Shown in pieces: positions 15,369-24,666 of a stretch of 64,000 bases of DNA. Below the pieces are notes generated by a model that was given only the letters and a program-made list of their open reading frames with translations, searched no databases and was not told the origin of the DNA. This DNA is from a virus. A program made the translations under genes and the position numbers. The DNA is taken from IMG/VR virus record IMGVR_UViG_3300014913_000759, positions 28,465-92,464 of that record; one strand, given 5' to 3'. The stretch's first letter is position 1; each line of letters opens with the position of its first letter.

Positions 15369-17960
15369 TTAAACAAATTCAGCCCGGTCATCATAACCCA
15401 AGATGAATTTCTGTGGTTGCGGTGAAATTGAGGCAGATAGGCCGTCGTTTTCAGGCGTGAAATACTTCGGAACTATACGGCATGCCAGGTCTGAGTATGT
15501 TCCGACGGCCTTAATCATACTTGATAGTTCTGCGGAGTCATAAGACGTTACATAGTGTATGGCAAAACGTATAGCCTCATCTAAATTGTTAAACTTGGAA
15601 AGGTCGTATAGTGTCTTGAGACGGTGGAGTTTCCTTCTGACATTAAGTTCGATATCTTCAGGTATATATGAGGCCACGTCTATTTTCCATCTATTAGTGA
15701 TGTCATATTTATATACTTTATTTTCGGCCTCTACCCAGAAATACTCAGGAACTATAGTCTGGAAATAGAGCTCCACCACATTATACCAATTGACCTGCTT
15801 GGCATGATTCAAATCATAAACCAGCTCCCTAACTTTAATATTATCAAACTCATACTCTTGTAACCATACCGGTGTTAATGTAGCACCCATATCGGTGTAC
15901 ACATATGTTCCAGTTATAGTGGCAGACAGGTAGGCACGTTGTTTATAAACATCTATAACTATAGGTATTTTATCCTCAATTCTATAACCCGTACCTATAG
16001 TTAAGGACACCGGTATTCTATCTGCGTGTACATATGAGGCGGCGTAACCCACCGTTGCTCCAAGGTTGGCTTCGTATGTTGGAATATCTTTTCCTGTTAT
16101 CTGTGCTGCCAACTCTTTGAGATATGAAAACTCCATTGTTGCACTCATATCCTTGTGGCCCGAGCCTCTGCATATGAAGTTTATTATACCTCCCAAATTG
16201 GAATGTTCCATAGTAACAACAGACAATGCTGCCGTCATAAATATCATCTTTGGATTAATAAACGCAGACAAAGATCTTGTGTAGCCTTGTGGTGTCAAAT
16301 AGGCACCTAAATTTCCAGGACTATGTGCCGCTATAGATAGTGCCAAATCGCCCTGCTGCATGAGAATTGTCGCTGGGTAGAGATATGCTGTTAAGTCTGA
16401 GGACACCTCTACTGCCTTCGCTGCCTTTATATATGCCGGCAAATCTTTAGGTTCACCGGTGATATTTATATAAGCTTGTAGATCATTTGGGCCATATTTA
16501 CCATTAAGATATGCTGGCAGGTCTTTCGTGTCCCAACCATGGATAAATCCTGACAGGTCTTCCGGCTCTATACAAAACACGTATGCTGTCAAATTCTCAA
16601 GATACGTTCCTCGAATGTAACCACTAAGGCCTTCATATTGCAGCGCTCTAATCCAACCGGCTAGATCGAACGTGGCCTCTCTAACCCACCCTTTAATAAG
16701 TGCTGTAATGTTTTTAGGTGGATGTGCGGCTACGTACGCTGGCAACTGGCGCATGTCGTTCCAGTCTATAAATGCGCCTAGATCAGACTGCTGCCAACCA
16801 TGAATATGGCCAGGAAGATGACCCATTGGCCACACCTTCAAATAGCCCGGCAAATCCTGTGGCGGTACTGGGTGTAGCTCCGCTGGAAGGTCGATGTACT
16901 GTAGCGCATTCAAGAAAGCAGGAAGATCTGCATCTCCTGGGTACATCTGTCTTAAGAAACCACCCAGATCTCGGAATTCTCTAGGCTGCGCAAAGATATA
17001 TGCTGGCAAATCTTCAGAGAAAATTTTAGAAATTATAGCTCCCAAGAAATCAACACACCTATAGCGCTGCCTACCTTGTACGTACTGCGGTACGCCATCA
17101 TCATAACCTATAAAATAGGCTTTAGGCGTCAGTGCCTGACAGTAAGAACCAACAACACTTGCTCCAAGGCTGCTGGGGTGCGTTACTCCGCCAACAATAT
17201 TAGCCGTTAAATCTCTATATTCACTAAATATTTCATGACCTGCTATGATAAAAGAGCCCAGATCAGCCTGAGAGGATGTCCAGCCTCTAATCGTACTTGG
17301 TAAATCTTCTTGTGATGTTTTCCAAGCTCTTATGAAAGCAGGCAAAAAATCAACACATCTGTATATTGGCCTGCCACCCAGGAACTGCGGAACACCTTCA
17401 TCGTATCCTATAAAATACTGCTTTGGTGAGAGTTGCTGACAACGTACACCCGTTATAGCGGTTGTCATGCCACCTATAACCCCGTACTCCGCGCCTCTAA
17501 TGAACCCTGACAAATCTTTTTGGCCGTGAAAAAACTCCTCTTCTAAACCGGTAATCTCGGCTGTTATATCTTTTGTGGATTGCTGTAAAGAGCGCAGTCT
17601 TGCCGACAGAAAATCAACACATCTAAATTCCTGTTTAGTTTCTAAGAATTGTGGCTCGCCACTGTCATAACCTATAAAATAGCTCTTGGGGCCAAGCGAC
17701 TGACATCTCACAGCCGCTATTGATGCGGTTAAATTGCTTGGTAGGTGGCCTGTGATTGAGGAGCCAAGCGAGCCTTGTGCCGTAATGGTAGAATATCCTA
17801 AAATAGACGCGCCTAGATTGCCATGACTATATAGTCCTGCATCGCCTGCAGGATAGAGCTTCTGGTATGAGCCATCCTTAAGTGCCCATCTAAGCACCTG
17901 GGAACCAGAATAGCCAGCAGGAAAGATCTTAGGGTATGTAGTTTGTCCTAATATTGGCAT
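15369..17960 (-). CDS. 863-residue repeat protein, probable virion surface/fibre protein
   Basis: I do not recognise this family. Two repeat systems are visible. First, three long repeats at about 86-117, 174-206 and 274-306 share C-Q-x-L-x-P-K-x-YFIGYD and YRCVDFL, each with two conserved cysteines. A degenerate fourth piece (KFILGYDD) is at the C-terminus. Second, between about 130 and 600 are some twenty short units of the form [D/N]-L-[P/S/G/T]-[A/G]-[Y/F]-[I/L] (for example DLPAYL, DLSGFI, NLGASI) at 12-20-residue spacing. The C-terminal third (about 690-800) is different, charged and partly helical. Similar short units occur in the gene at 48792-49625. A beta-stranded fibre is likely. 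TAATG overlap with the upstream gene. Confidence 0.72.
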   Translation of the reverse strand: MPILGQTTYPKIFPAGYSGSQVLRWALKDGSYQKLYPAGDAGLYSHGNLGASILGYSTITAQGSLGSSITGHLPSNLTASIAAVRCQSLGPKSYFIGYDSGEPQFLETKQEFRCVDFLSARLRSLQQSTKDITAEITGLEEEFFHGQKDLSGFIRGAEYGVIGGMTTAITGVRCQQLSPKQYFIGYDEGVPQFLGGRPIYRCVDFLPAFIRAWKTSQEDLPSTIRGWTSSQADLGSFIIAGHEIFSEYRDLTANIVGGVTHPSSLGASVVGSYCQALTPKAYFIGYDDGVPQYVQGRQRYRCVDFLGAIISKIFSEDLPAYIFAQPREFRDLGGFLRQMYPGDADLPAFLNALQYIDLPAELHPVPPQDLPGYLKVWPMGHLPGHIHGWQQSDLGAFIDWNDMRQLPAYVAAHPPKNITALIKGWVREATFDLAGWIRALQYEGLSGYIRGTYLENLTAYVFCIEPEDLSGFIHGWDTKDLPAYLNGKYGPNDLQAYINITGEPKDLPAYIKAAKAVEVSSDLTAYLYPATILMQQGDLALSIAAHSPGNLGAYLTPQGYTRSLSAFINPKMIFMTAALSVVTMEHSNLGGIINFICRGSGHKDMSATMEFSYLKELAAQITGKDIPTYEANLGATVGYAASYVHADRIPVSLTIGTGYRIEDKIPIVIDVYKQRAYLSATITGTYVYTDMGATLTPVWLQEYEFDNIKVRELVYDLNHAKQVNWYNVVELYFQTIVPEYFWVEAENKVYKYDITNRWKIDVASYIPEDIELNVRRKLHRLKTLYDLSKFNNLDEAIRFAIHYVTSYDSAELSSMIKAVGTYSDLACRIVPKYFTPENDGLSASISPQPQKFILGYDDRAEFV

Positions 17961-19936
17961 TATCCGCTCGTAGTTGCCACTGGTGTCATGAACATCGCAC
18001 CAGCAACGTCGTAGTCTAATCCATATCTTCCTGGTTTATAGAAGGTAACCACAAACCTCTCGTCGGGCGAAGCCGGAACTCCAATCTCAAAATGGCCGTT
18101 AGCATCCGTAACATCAGAGACTACAAACTCGCCATCTAAATCAGAAACTATAACATTACAAGGTTCTGTTAATAATCTACTATATTTATCGTGAACTGTT
18201 CCAGAAATAACACTCGGTGGATAATTTTGTTCTGGACCGTAGGACACTAACGTATCCCAGGTAGAGTTATAGCTGGCCTTTATATACGACCCCGACCTAT
18301 CTGTTTTTGAAATTCTGACCTCATCTAATATACCATCAAAAGAATAATAACCATCCATATATCCTATATAATTATACCCATCCGTATTGGCCACAGTGGT
18401 TGTGTTTGTTGCCACCTGGCTACCTGCCCACTCACCATCTTTATATCTTTGTAGATTATCGCCAGTCCAGACAAAATCTATAGCTGTCCACACATCCTGT
18501 GATATAGATATGGTTCTGGAAGGCTGTGATGCGTCCGCCATCTCACACTGACAAACTATAACACTGCTACCACTGTTGCAGTAAACCCAAGGCACTCTTT
18601 GCCCACCACTGCCTCTAGCAAATATGGCCCTATATTGGTCGAATGGTACAACATCGGCTTTAAGAACAAAAGATAGTGTAAAAGATGATTTGCCATCTAA
18701 TTCCGAAAGGTTGCCTCCCATATTCACATATTCGGTTGACGAAGGATCAAAATTCAAGCCGCGGCCTGCTTTAGCGGTTAACAAATTTGGCGTGCTGTTT
18801 GGTGTGCCATGATTGACTAAACTAGTAGAATCTTTTACACTATTTGATCCGCTTGGACTAGAACCATCATTTTCCATATGGTACACACCAATGTAATCAC
18901 TATCCCACACGTTTTTTGCTGCAGCATCTCCTAGTTCTCCAATATAATCAGTATTATCTGTTTTAGTGTAATCGTAGTATAGATATAGTTTAGTATCCCT
19001 ATCTGCGTAAACCGTTGGTACCTTAGTCCATGCTATACACCTATTTAATCTAAATTGAAGGTCTTCCAGCTCGACAGGTAACTGTGTTCCATTTTCGTCT
19101 GTTATAGCCATCTTTTGTCGACCATAAAAATGCCGTATGGTTCCTGAGTTTACAACAAAATTATCCACATACGCAACTAGTGTTGTATCTCCGCTTGAAT
19201 AGTCGTAATTATATAGAAGGTGGAATGTTTCAGTGTTTGAACTCCAACTCCCAATTGAAGAGGAGCCTGCGGTTATCCATCCACCTCCTACATCATAGTA
19301 CAGTGTCATAGTGCTTCCGCTTCTTATGTGCCGTGTTTTCCACGAGGTCGGATTGTGATAATAGGATGTACCATAAGTGCTTGCACCACCATTTACTATT
19401 CTAGATCTAAACATCATAGGGTTTGTTGGGCCATAAGAGGCGGAATCATATATTACCTGCATCATGGCGTAGTTGGTGCTTGGATTGTCTTTATCTCTTG
19501 TATAGGTATATAGTAAGAAATATTCAGAATCTGTTTCTGCAGCATCATAACCCGAATGATATTCTAGACTAAAAGAAGTTGTTATGAAATTCCATCTCGT
19601 ATAGGCTCTAAGTTGTGCGTAAAGATTAGTACCTACGGTGGTGCCACTCATGGTGAGTTTATTATCTGCTACATAAAAACTTGCACCAGTCGGTGTGCCG
19701 AGTGACCATGTTTTTAGGTTTATTTCGCCGCTAGTAAAATCATCACTAAAATCATAGTCGGCCTCACTAAGCTCAGCCTTCATACCCGACATTACATCAG
19801 CACTGTTGGTGCCGCAACTGTTTCTGAGATTTAAAAACAGAGGAAAATCATTAATGTCTTCATCAATAAGATCGTGATCTATGGTTATCTCTATTCTTTT
19901 TGCCCAATCTGATAACCAACTACTATTGAATGTCAT
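17960..19936 (-). CDS. Modular surface protein: DUF2341-like, LamG-like, carboxypeptidase-regulatory-like
   Basis: A 658-residue beta-rich protein. Residues about 8-360 form the DUF2341-type unit: WAKRIEITID at the start, then DFPLFLNLRNS, a long inserted jelly-roll segment, and finally QLPVELEDL and TKLYLYYDYTKTDN. Residues about 375-565 form a LamG/concanavalin-like lectin domain (YIGVYHMEND, GRGLNFDPSSTEYVNMGG, FDGILDEVRIS). Residues about 575-650 resemble a carboxypeptidase-regulatory-like (CarboxypepD_reg) unit. The C-terminal AGAMFMT element is shared with the next gene product, indicating paralogy. No signal peptide is present, as expected for a virion protein. Binding of host or mucus glycans is inferred. 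Confidence 0.78.
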   Translation of the reverse strand: MTFNSSWLSDWAKRIEITIDHDLIDEDINDFPLFLNLRNSCGTNSADVMSGMKAELSEADYDFSDDFTSGEINLKTWSLGTPTGASFYVADNKLTMSGTTVGTNLYAQLRAYTRWNFITTSFSLEYHSGYDAAETDSEYFLLYTYTRDKDNPSTNYAMMQVIYDSASYGPTNPMMFRSRIVNGGASTYGTSYYHNPTSWKTRHIRSGSTMTLYYDVGGGWITAGSSSIGSWSSNTETFHLLYNYDYSSGDTTLVAYVDNFVVNSGTIRHFYGRQKMAITDENGTQLPVELEDLQFRLNRCIAWTKVPTVYADRDTKLYLYYDYTKTDNTDYIGELGDAAAKNVWDSDYIGVYHMENDGSSPSGSNSVKDSTSLVNHGTPNSTPNLLTAKAGRGLNFDPSSTEYVNMGGNLSELDGKSSFTLSFVLKADVVPFDQYRAIFARGSGGQRVPWVYCNSGSSVIVCQCEMADASQPSRTISISQDVWTAIDFVWTGDNLQRYKDGEWAGSQVATNTTTVANTDGYNYIGYMDGYYSFDGILDEVRISKTDRSGSYIKASYNSTWDTLVSYGPEQNYPPSVISGTVHDKYSRLLTEPCNVIVSDLDGEFVVSDVTDANGHFEIGVPASPDERFVVTFYKPGRYGLDYDVAGAMFMTPVATTSG

Positions 19937-19937
19937 C

Positions 19938-22169
19938 TTAGTATCCTCCTCCGCTTATTGTTGTACCGCTTAGTGTTGTCATATATTCTGCACCAGCCAG
20001 GTATGTAAGACCTTGATACGTTCCAGGAAAACTATAAGTTACTAGAACAGTGTCGCCAGGTTCTTTGCCGAAAATCTTCATGGAAAATAGGCCTGTACCG
20101 GAAGCTGCTGTTGTGTGTGCCAAAACTTTCCCTCCGACCTCATCGAGTGCAACTACATAACATATGTCATCCATATGTAGACCGTATCTATTAGTACATT
20201 CACCTTCCACATAAGAATATGGGTCAAATGAAATCAACCCATTAAATGTGTTGTGATGCTCGGCCTTCAGCCAGGCTGCTGATCTGGAGCCATTTGTTAT
20301 TCTTACCTCATCTATTATTCCGTCCCAATACATACCAGAACCATCAATCCTTGCTCCTATATCCAATTCATTAGTTGTGTTTTCTTTAAAAACATCGACT
20401 AAAGAAGTAGTAGCTGAAACCGGCTGACCATCAATATACAAGGTTGCAGTGTTGTTACCTTGTGTCGCTGTGTCCGTCGTAGCTACGACAGCAACGCTTT
20501 TAAATTCGCCATTGTTGATGGCGCTGGCCGTCGTATATATTTGTGAAACACCGCTAGTATTACCATAGTTATAATTTAAACATCCGGCTCCGTGGACGTA
20601 ACCCATGTACAAACCCCAACCACCATTTGCATTGTTAGTTCCATGTCCAAGGATAGCTCTGCCGTCCGTGGCTGTGGTCTTAACAATAGCTGAAGCAGTA
20701 AAGGTTTTGTTGGAAAAGTTCATTGGGTCGCCTAGGTCTATATAATCGTCATTGCCATCAAAATCCAAAGCTTTGCCGGCTCTTCCGTCTACCAAATCGC
20801 CAGTCAACATAGATCCGCCAGATGTTCCGTGATGCAATCTACCGGAAGAATCTTTTATAGCGTCTGTTCCGCCTGAAGGGTCTTGACTAAGACGATAAAC
20901 ATATTGAAAATCTATCCATACGCCGACAGCAGCGTTACCAAATTGCCATCTTTCGGCATTTGTATTTGAATGTGTATACAATATAGAATACGGGTGAGTA
21001 GTGTCCCACCCACCATACCATAATCTATATACACCATCATCATTTATAATACTAGCGGAATAGGTGCGTGTCGCGTCATAAGTTCCTTCTAGGCCGACAT
21101 CAAAAACTCTCAGCGGTGTTGACCAGGACGTTCCATTAGTAGACGTGGTGTGCAATAACCTGAAAACATTAGAAGAATCATTTCCAGAAGGGTACATTGT
21201 ATAAGTTGTGCCTTCTTTTATAACGGGACCTGGGTAAATTTGTGAATAGGCATCGGAGGTTCCGAAGTTTATAACTTGCTGATGGCCTGTCCAAGTCGTG
21301 CCGTTAGTAGATTGTGCATAACAAACTCTATAAGCAAAGCCGTCTTGACCTCCATACCACATCTTATATGTGGTGCCATCTTTAATTACATAAGGGGTTG
21401 AGCAATGTACACTATCTGCCGATATATTTCCTGGCGCCATAACTTGTTGGAAATTTGACCAGCTTTCGCCATCTGTCGATGTACAGTAGATTATGCTCCA
21501 ATATGACCCACCATGGCCAGCGTACCACATCTTATATGTAGAGCCATCTTTAATGACTGTCGGAGATGTGGTGTGCACGGTATCGTAGGTGCCCTCTGAG
21601 CCTAAATCTATAATCATTTTATGGCCTTGCCAGTTATTAAGAGTGCCTGACGAGACACAATAACCAATTCTCCATCTATCAGGCGTAATCGTTCTCATAC
21701 CGTACCACATCTGGTAATCATCATTGTTTTTTAAAACCGTGGGCCAGGACGCTGTTTTGTCGTCATATGTTCCTTCGGTGTTTGCTTGAACCTCCACAGT
21801 AGCGTGTACATCTGTAGCCTTACTCACGTAATCTACGTTATCCGCTTTCGTAGAATCATAATATAAATACAATGTTGTATCTACACTAGAATACAGTGTC
21901 GGTACTTTAGTCCATAGGTGTGCAATCTCTTCCGTCGCATCCCAATACTCGACCTCCACCGGTAGTTGTGTTTCGCCGTCTGCGGATGTGATCGCTATTT
22001 TCTTATAAGAAGGCCCGACCTCATCAAACACAGGGGTAGCATCAAAGTCGCCTGCCGTACCCGTACCACTAGAGAGTGTAATCAAGACGGGAAAATCTGT
22101 TAGATTACTATCTATCTTGCTGCTGTCTAGTGTAAGACGCATTATGTTTGACCAGTCTAACCAAGCCAT
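19938..22169 (-). CDS. Modular surface protein with embedded five-bladed beta-propeller and LamG domain
   Basis: A 743-residue protein. It has a DUF2341-like N-terminal unit (about 1-130; LTDFPVLITL, QLPVEVEYWD, TTLYLYYDSTKADN). Then five similar blades lie between about 135 and 430, each with a [Y/T]-x-M-W-Y-x-G core and a following [I/V]-x-Y-[C/A]-x-S-[S/T]-[D/N]-G strand. This is the pattern of five-bladed GH43/GH32-type propellers. A LamG domain (about 445-655; GRAGKALDFDGNDDYIDLG, WDGIIDEVRI) and a C-terminal regulatory-like domain ending AGAEYMTTLSG follow. I could not identify a catalytic acid triad, so the propeller may only bind glycan. It is paralogous at both ends to the preceding and following genes. 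Confidence 0.78.
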   Translation of the reverse strand: MAWLDWSNIMRLTLDSSKIDSNLTDFPVLITLSSGTGTAGDFDATPVFDEVGPSYKKIAITSADGETQLPVEVEYWDATEEIAHLWTKVPTLYSSVDTTLYLYYDSTKADNVDYVSKATDVHATVEVQANTEGTYDDKTASWPTVLKNNDDYQMWYGMRTITPDRWRIGYCVSSGTLNNWQGHKMIIDLGSEGTYDTVHTTSPTVIKDGSTYKMWYAGHGGSYWSIIYCTSTDGESWSNFQQVMAPGNISADSVHCSTPYVIKDGTTYKMWYGGQDGFAYRVCYAQSTNGTTWTGHQQVINFGTSDAYSQIYPGPVIKEGTTYTMYPSGNDSSNVFRLLHTTSTNGTSWSTPLRVFDVGLEGTYDATRTYSASIINDDGVYRLWYGGWDTTHPYSILYTHSNTNAERWQFGNAAVGVWIDFQYVYRLSQDPSGGTDAIKDSSGRLHHGTSGGSMLTGDLVDGRAGKALDFDGNDDYIDLGDPMNFSNKTFTASAIVKTTATDGRAILGHGTNNANGGWGLYMGYVHGAGCLNYNYGNTSGVSQIYTTASAINNGEFKSVAVVATTDTATQGNNTATLYIDGQPVSATTSLVDVFKENTTNELDIGARIDGSGMYWDGIIDEVRITNGSRSAAWLKAEHHNTFNGLISFDPYSYVEGECTNRYGLHMDDICYVVALDEVGGKVLAHTTAASGTGLFSMKIFGKEPGDTVLVTYSFPGTYQGLTYLAGAEYMTTLSGTTISGGGY

Positions 22170-22177
22170 ATATCCTC

Positions 22178-24664
22178 CTACTCACCTACAATTAGGTCTG
22201 TTGGGCTTCCTGTAAATGTTTCTGTAGCCACCAACACATTATTTTCTATGTGACTTATAACATTATTAACCAAATAAAGATCCAAATTATCAAAAGTTGA
22301 ATCTGAACTGGCCCAGATGCTGCCATAGTTGTCATTAGATCCTGCCGCAACGCGAGATGTATATGCTTCAGAGTTTTTCTCTTGCATCTCCCACTCAGCA
22401 ATACATATTTTGCCGGTGTTGGCGTTCCAGTTGCCGATCGCCTTCAGCTTATATTGATAATAATACGTGTTGTTAGTAAATGTATATTCTTGCCAGTTTG
22501 TATTACGTGGTGTATATGTGTTCTTTAAACCGATAAGCTCAGTCCAATTTGTTAGATCGTTCGAGCCATAGAATACGATTTGTTTTGGAAAATACGCATA
22601 CATAGAATCAAAACCTACGGGTTTTAATCTCAGCTTTGATACTATTTTCTTGCCCACGCTAGCACTATTGCGTGACATTTTCCATTCTTGTAGTGCTATA
22701 TTGGAACCATAGGTGTCAACAACATAAAGTCTATAACTTCTGTATGCAATGTTGTTATCAAATACAACAGTTTGCCAAGTCGCAGACTGAGAGAACTGGC
22801 CGGTATGAAGAGTAACCCATTCCTCATCACGTGGATGTAAAAAAGAACCCTCTATTCTATAATTTTTAGGCATTCCACTAAGTGTGTCTGACACACCTTT
22901 AACTGATAAAACCGCTACCTTGTAAATCTTAGATTCAAAATCTATGGCAGCCCAACCACTGGTAGTTGTAGACCGCCAAAAAGCGTTGCCAGACTCATCA
23001 GTATCATTGTCGGATAATTTGGACGCGTTTCTGTATCTTACGTGTCCATCGTCATAATGTAAATAGTTTGTGTCAGTAACATCACCATTGTAGGAACCAA
23101 AATCTATAGTCAGCTCTATGCCTGCGCCGGCGGCGTCTCCGTCATCACTACACCAAATGTTATCTAGAGCGTTTATAATGTTGTCTGATAATTTTGTTGG
23201 GTCTCCGCCCGACACAGAGGTAGATGTGTGCTCATAGTTTACGAGTGTTAGATCTGGGCCATAATCATACTCTAGTACATCAGGGTCTATACGTTCCTCT
23301 GTCAAGAGATTACTAACGTCAAACTCCGGTTCTGGGGAAACATACTCTCTAATAATAACCCAGTCTATTTCACCGTTACTTCCGTACGTACCTCTTCCAC
23401 GCACTCTAAAATTGTCAAGCCACGTATTGCCCTCACAGGATCTTTCCCAAGAATCTAAATAATCTGTATATGTATTTCTTCCGCTTACACCTTGGTGTAT
23501 GGTATCAGTAGGTTCATGATATGTAATTATATGTCTATTATAGCTCTGACCTTCTATACCTTTTTCAGTGCCTGTGTCTGCTCCTGCTCCTCCGCACTCA
23601 AAATTATGTGTCCTGTATGTATCGCCGTATGCGCCGTAGCTTACATAATTTTCCCATGCCCAGTCGAAAATAAAATAATCGTACGACACGTATCCTGTAC
23701 TTGGTGAAGCATCTTCTATCCAAACATATGTCTCCAGTGCCCAACTGCGCACACCATTAAATATGTTGCCTTTCGTTTGTATATAATCTGGCAACGGGCC
23801 AGGGTATACTCTAGAGCCCTTAATAGTATAAGAGCCAAAAACAGACCATTTGGAGGTATCTATAGATGTACCAAGAAAATCATCATAAAGTAAAAAATCA
23901 ATAGAATCAGGGTCAGATATTCCTGAATCATTCTCTTTGCCCCAAAAAGCATACAGCTGTTTAGTTTCGTTTGCTGACAAAGAAGGTATATTAAGCCATA
24001 CAATTGCCTCCTCATTAGCAACGTCCCACTTTTCGATCCACATTTTCCATATATGACCACCGTTCCAATCCTCACCAACCCTAAAATCACCACTTCCATG
24101 CGCAAAGAGCTGGATGATTCCCAGACTAGTATATGTGTTGCCGTGGTTACTTAACACATCAAACTTATAATACCTATATGTTTCTGAGCTATCGACATCA
24201 AATGATTGTAGGTTGCCGTTTGCTGCCGCATTTCCTGTGAGTAGCTCATACCACACGCTATTGTCGTTGGAACCACTAAGCTTAAAACTATCCACCATCT
24301 GATCGTTGCCGGCGCTATTCCAACGTTGTAATTCTAATCGGCCAACGGCCAACGATGTACCTAAATCCACTTTCCACCAAGCCGTAGAAACATTGATTCT
24401 CCAATAGTCATCAACATGGTTATAAGTAGAACAATCCTCAGGGCCACCTTGAAAAGCGGAAGACGCATAATGTGTCATATTCTCATTATTTGCCCTTGGG
24501 CCGCCAACAGAAAAACTTTTTGTCTGTGAAAAATCAAAAGTTGTAGCATCTAAAATTAACTTAACAGGATAATTCGTTAGATCCTCTCCAGATCTTTCCG
24601 TTATAGTTAACTCTTCTCTATACAAATAATGTGATGAATCTATGTTAGCAGCATAATCTGCCAT
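22178..24664 (-). CDS. Modular surface protein with discoidin-like (F5/8 type C) domains
   Basis: An 828-residue protein. It opens with a DUF2341-like unit (LYREELTITERSGEDLTNYP) that is interrupted by a discoidin-type segment (about 55-185). In that segment WWKVDLGTSLAVGRLELQ and FKLSGSNDNSVWYELLTG are classic F5/8 type C strands. DUF2341 continues with KMWIEKWDVANEEAIVWLNI and a jelly-roll part. Two more discoidin-like stretches follow (about 500-680 and 690-780), with YRIEGSFLHPRDEEWVTLHT and IVFYGSNDLTNWTELIGL as markers. Such domains bind glycans or lipids. The nesting of one module inside another is unusual. It sits in the array with 2-9-base spacing. Confidence 0.76.
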   Translation of the reverse strand: MADYAANIDSSHYLYREELTITERSGEDLTNYPVKLILDATTFDFSQTKSFSVGGPRANNENMTHYASSAFQGGPEDCSTYNHVDDYWRINVSTAWWKVDLGTSLAVGRLELQRWNSAGNDQMVDSFKLSGSNDNSVWYELLTGNAAANGNLQSFDVDSSETYRYYKFDVLSNHGNTYTSLGIIQLFAHGSGDFRVGEDWNGGHIWKMWIEKWDVANEEAIVWLNIPSLSANETKQLYAFWGKENDSGISDPDSIDFLLYDDFLGTSIDTSKWSVFGSYTIKGSRVYPGPLPDYIQTKGNIFNGVRSWALETYVWIEDASPSTGYVSYDYFIFDWAWENYVSYGAYGDTYRTHNFECGGAGADTGTEKGIEGQSYNRHIITYHEPTDTIHQGVSGRNTYTDYLDSWERSCEGNTWLDNFRVRGRGTYGSNGEIDWVIIREYVSPEPEFDVSNLLTEERIDPDVLEYDYGPDLTLVNYEHTSTSVSGGDPTKLSDNIINALDNIWCSDDGDAAGAGIELTIDFGSYNGDVTDTNYLHYDDGHVRYRNASKLSDNDTDESGNAFWRSTTTSGWAAIDFESKIYKVAVLSVKGVSDTLSGMPKNYRIEGSFLHPRDEEWVTLHTGQFSQSATWQTVVFDNNIAYRSYRLYVVDTYGSNIALQEWKMSRNSASVGKKIVSKLRLKPVGFDSMYAYFPKQIVFYGSNDLTNWTELIGLKNTYTPRNTNWQEYTFTNNTYYYQYKLKAIGNWNANTGKICIAEWEMQEKNSEAYTSRVAAGSNDNYGSIWASSDSTFDNLDLYLVNNVISHIENNVLVATETFTGSPTDLIVGE

Positions 24665-24666
24665 AG

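Noticed and set aside
15369-17960. Three repeat blocks as a CRISPR-like array
   Set aside because: The repeats are protein-level, about 90-100 codons apart, and diverged in DNA; the frame is open throughout.
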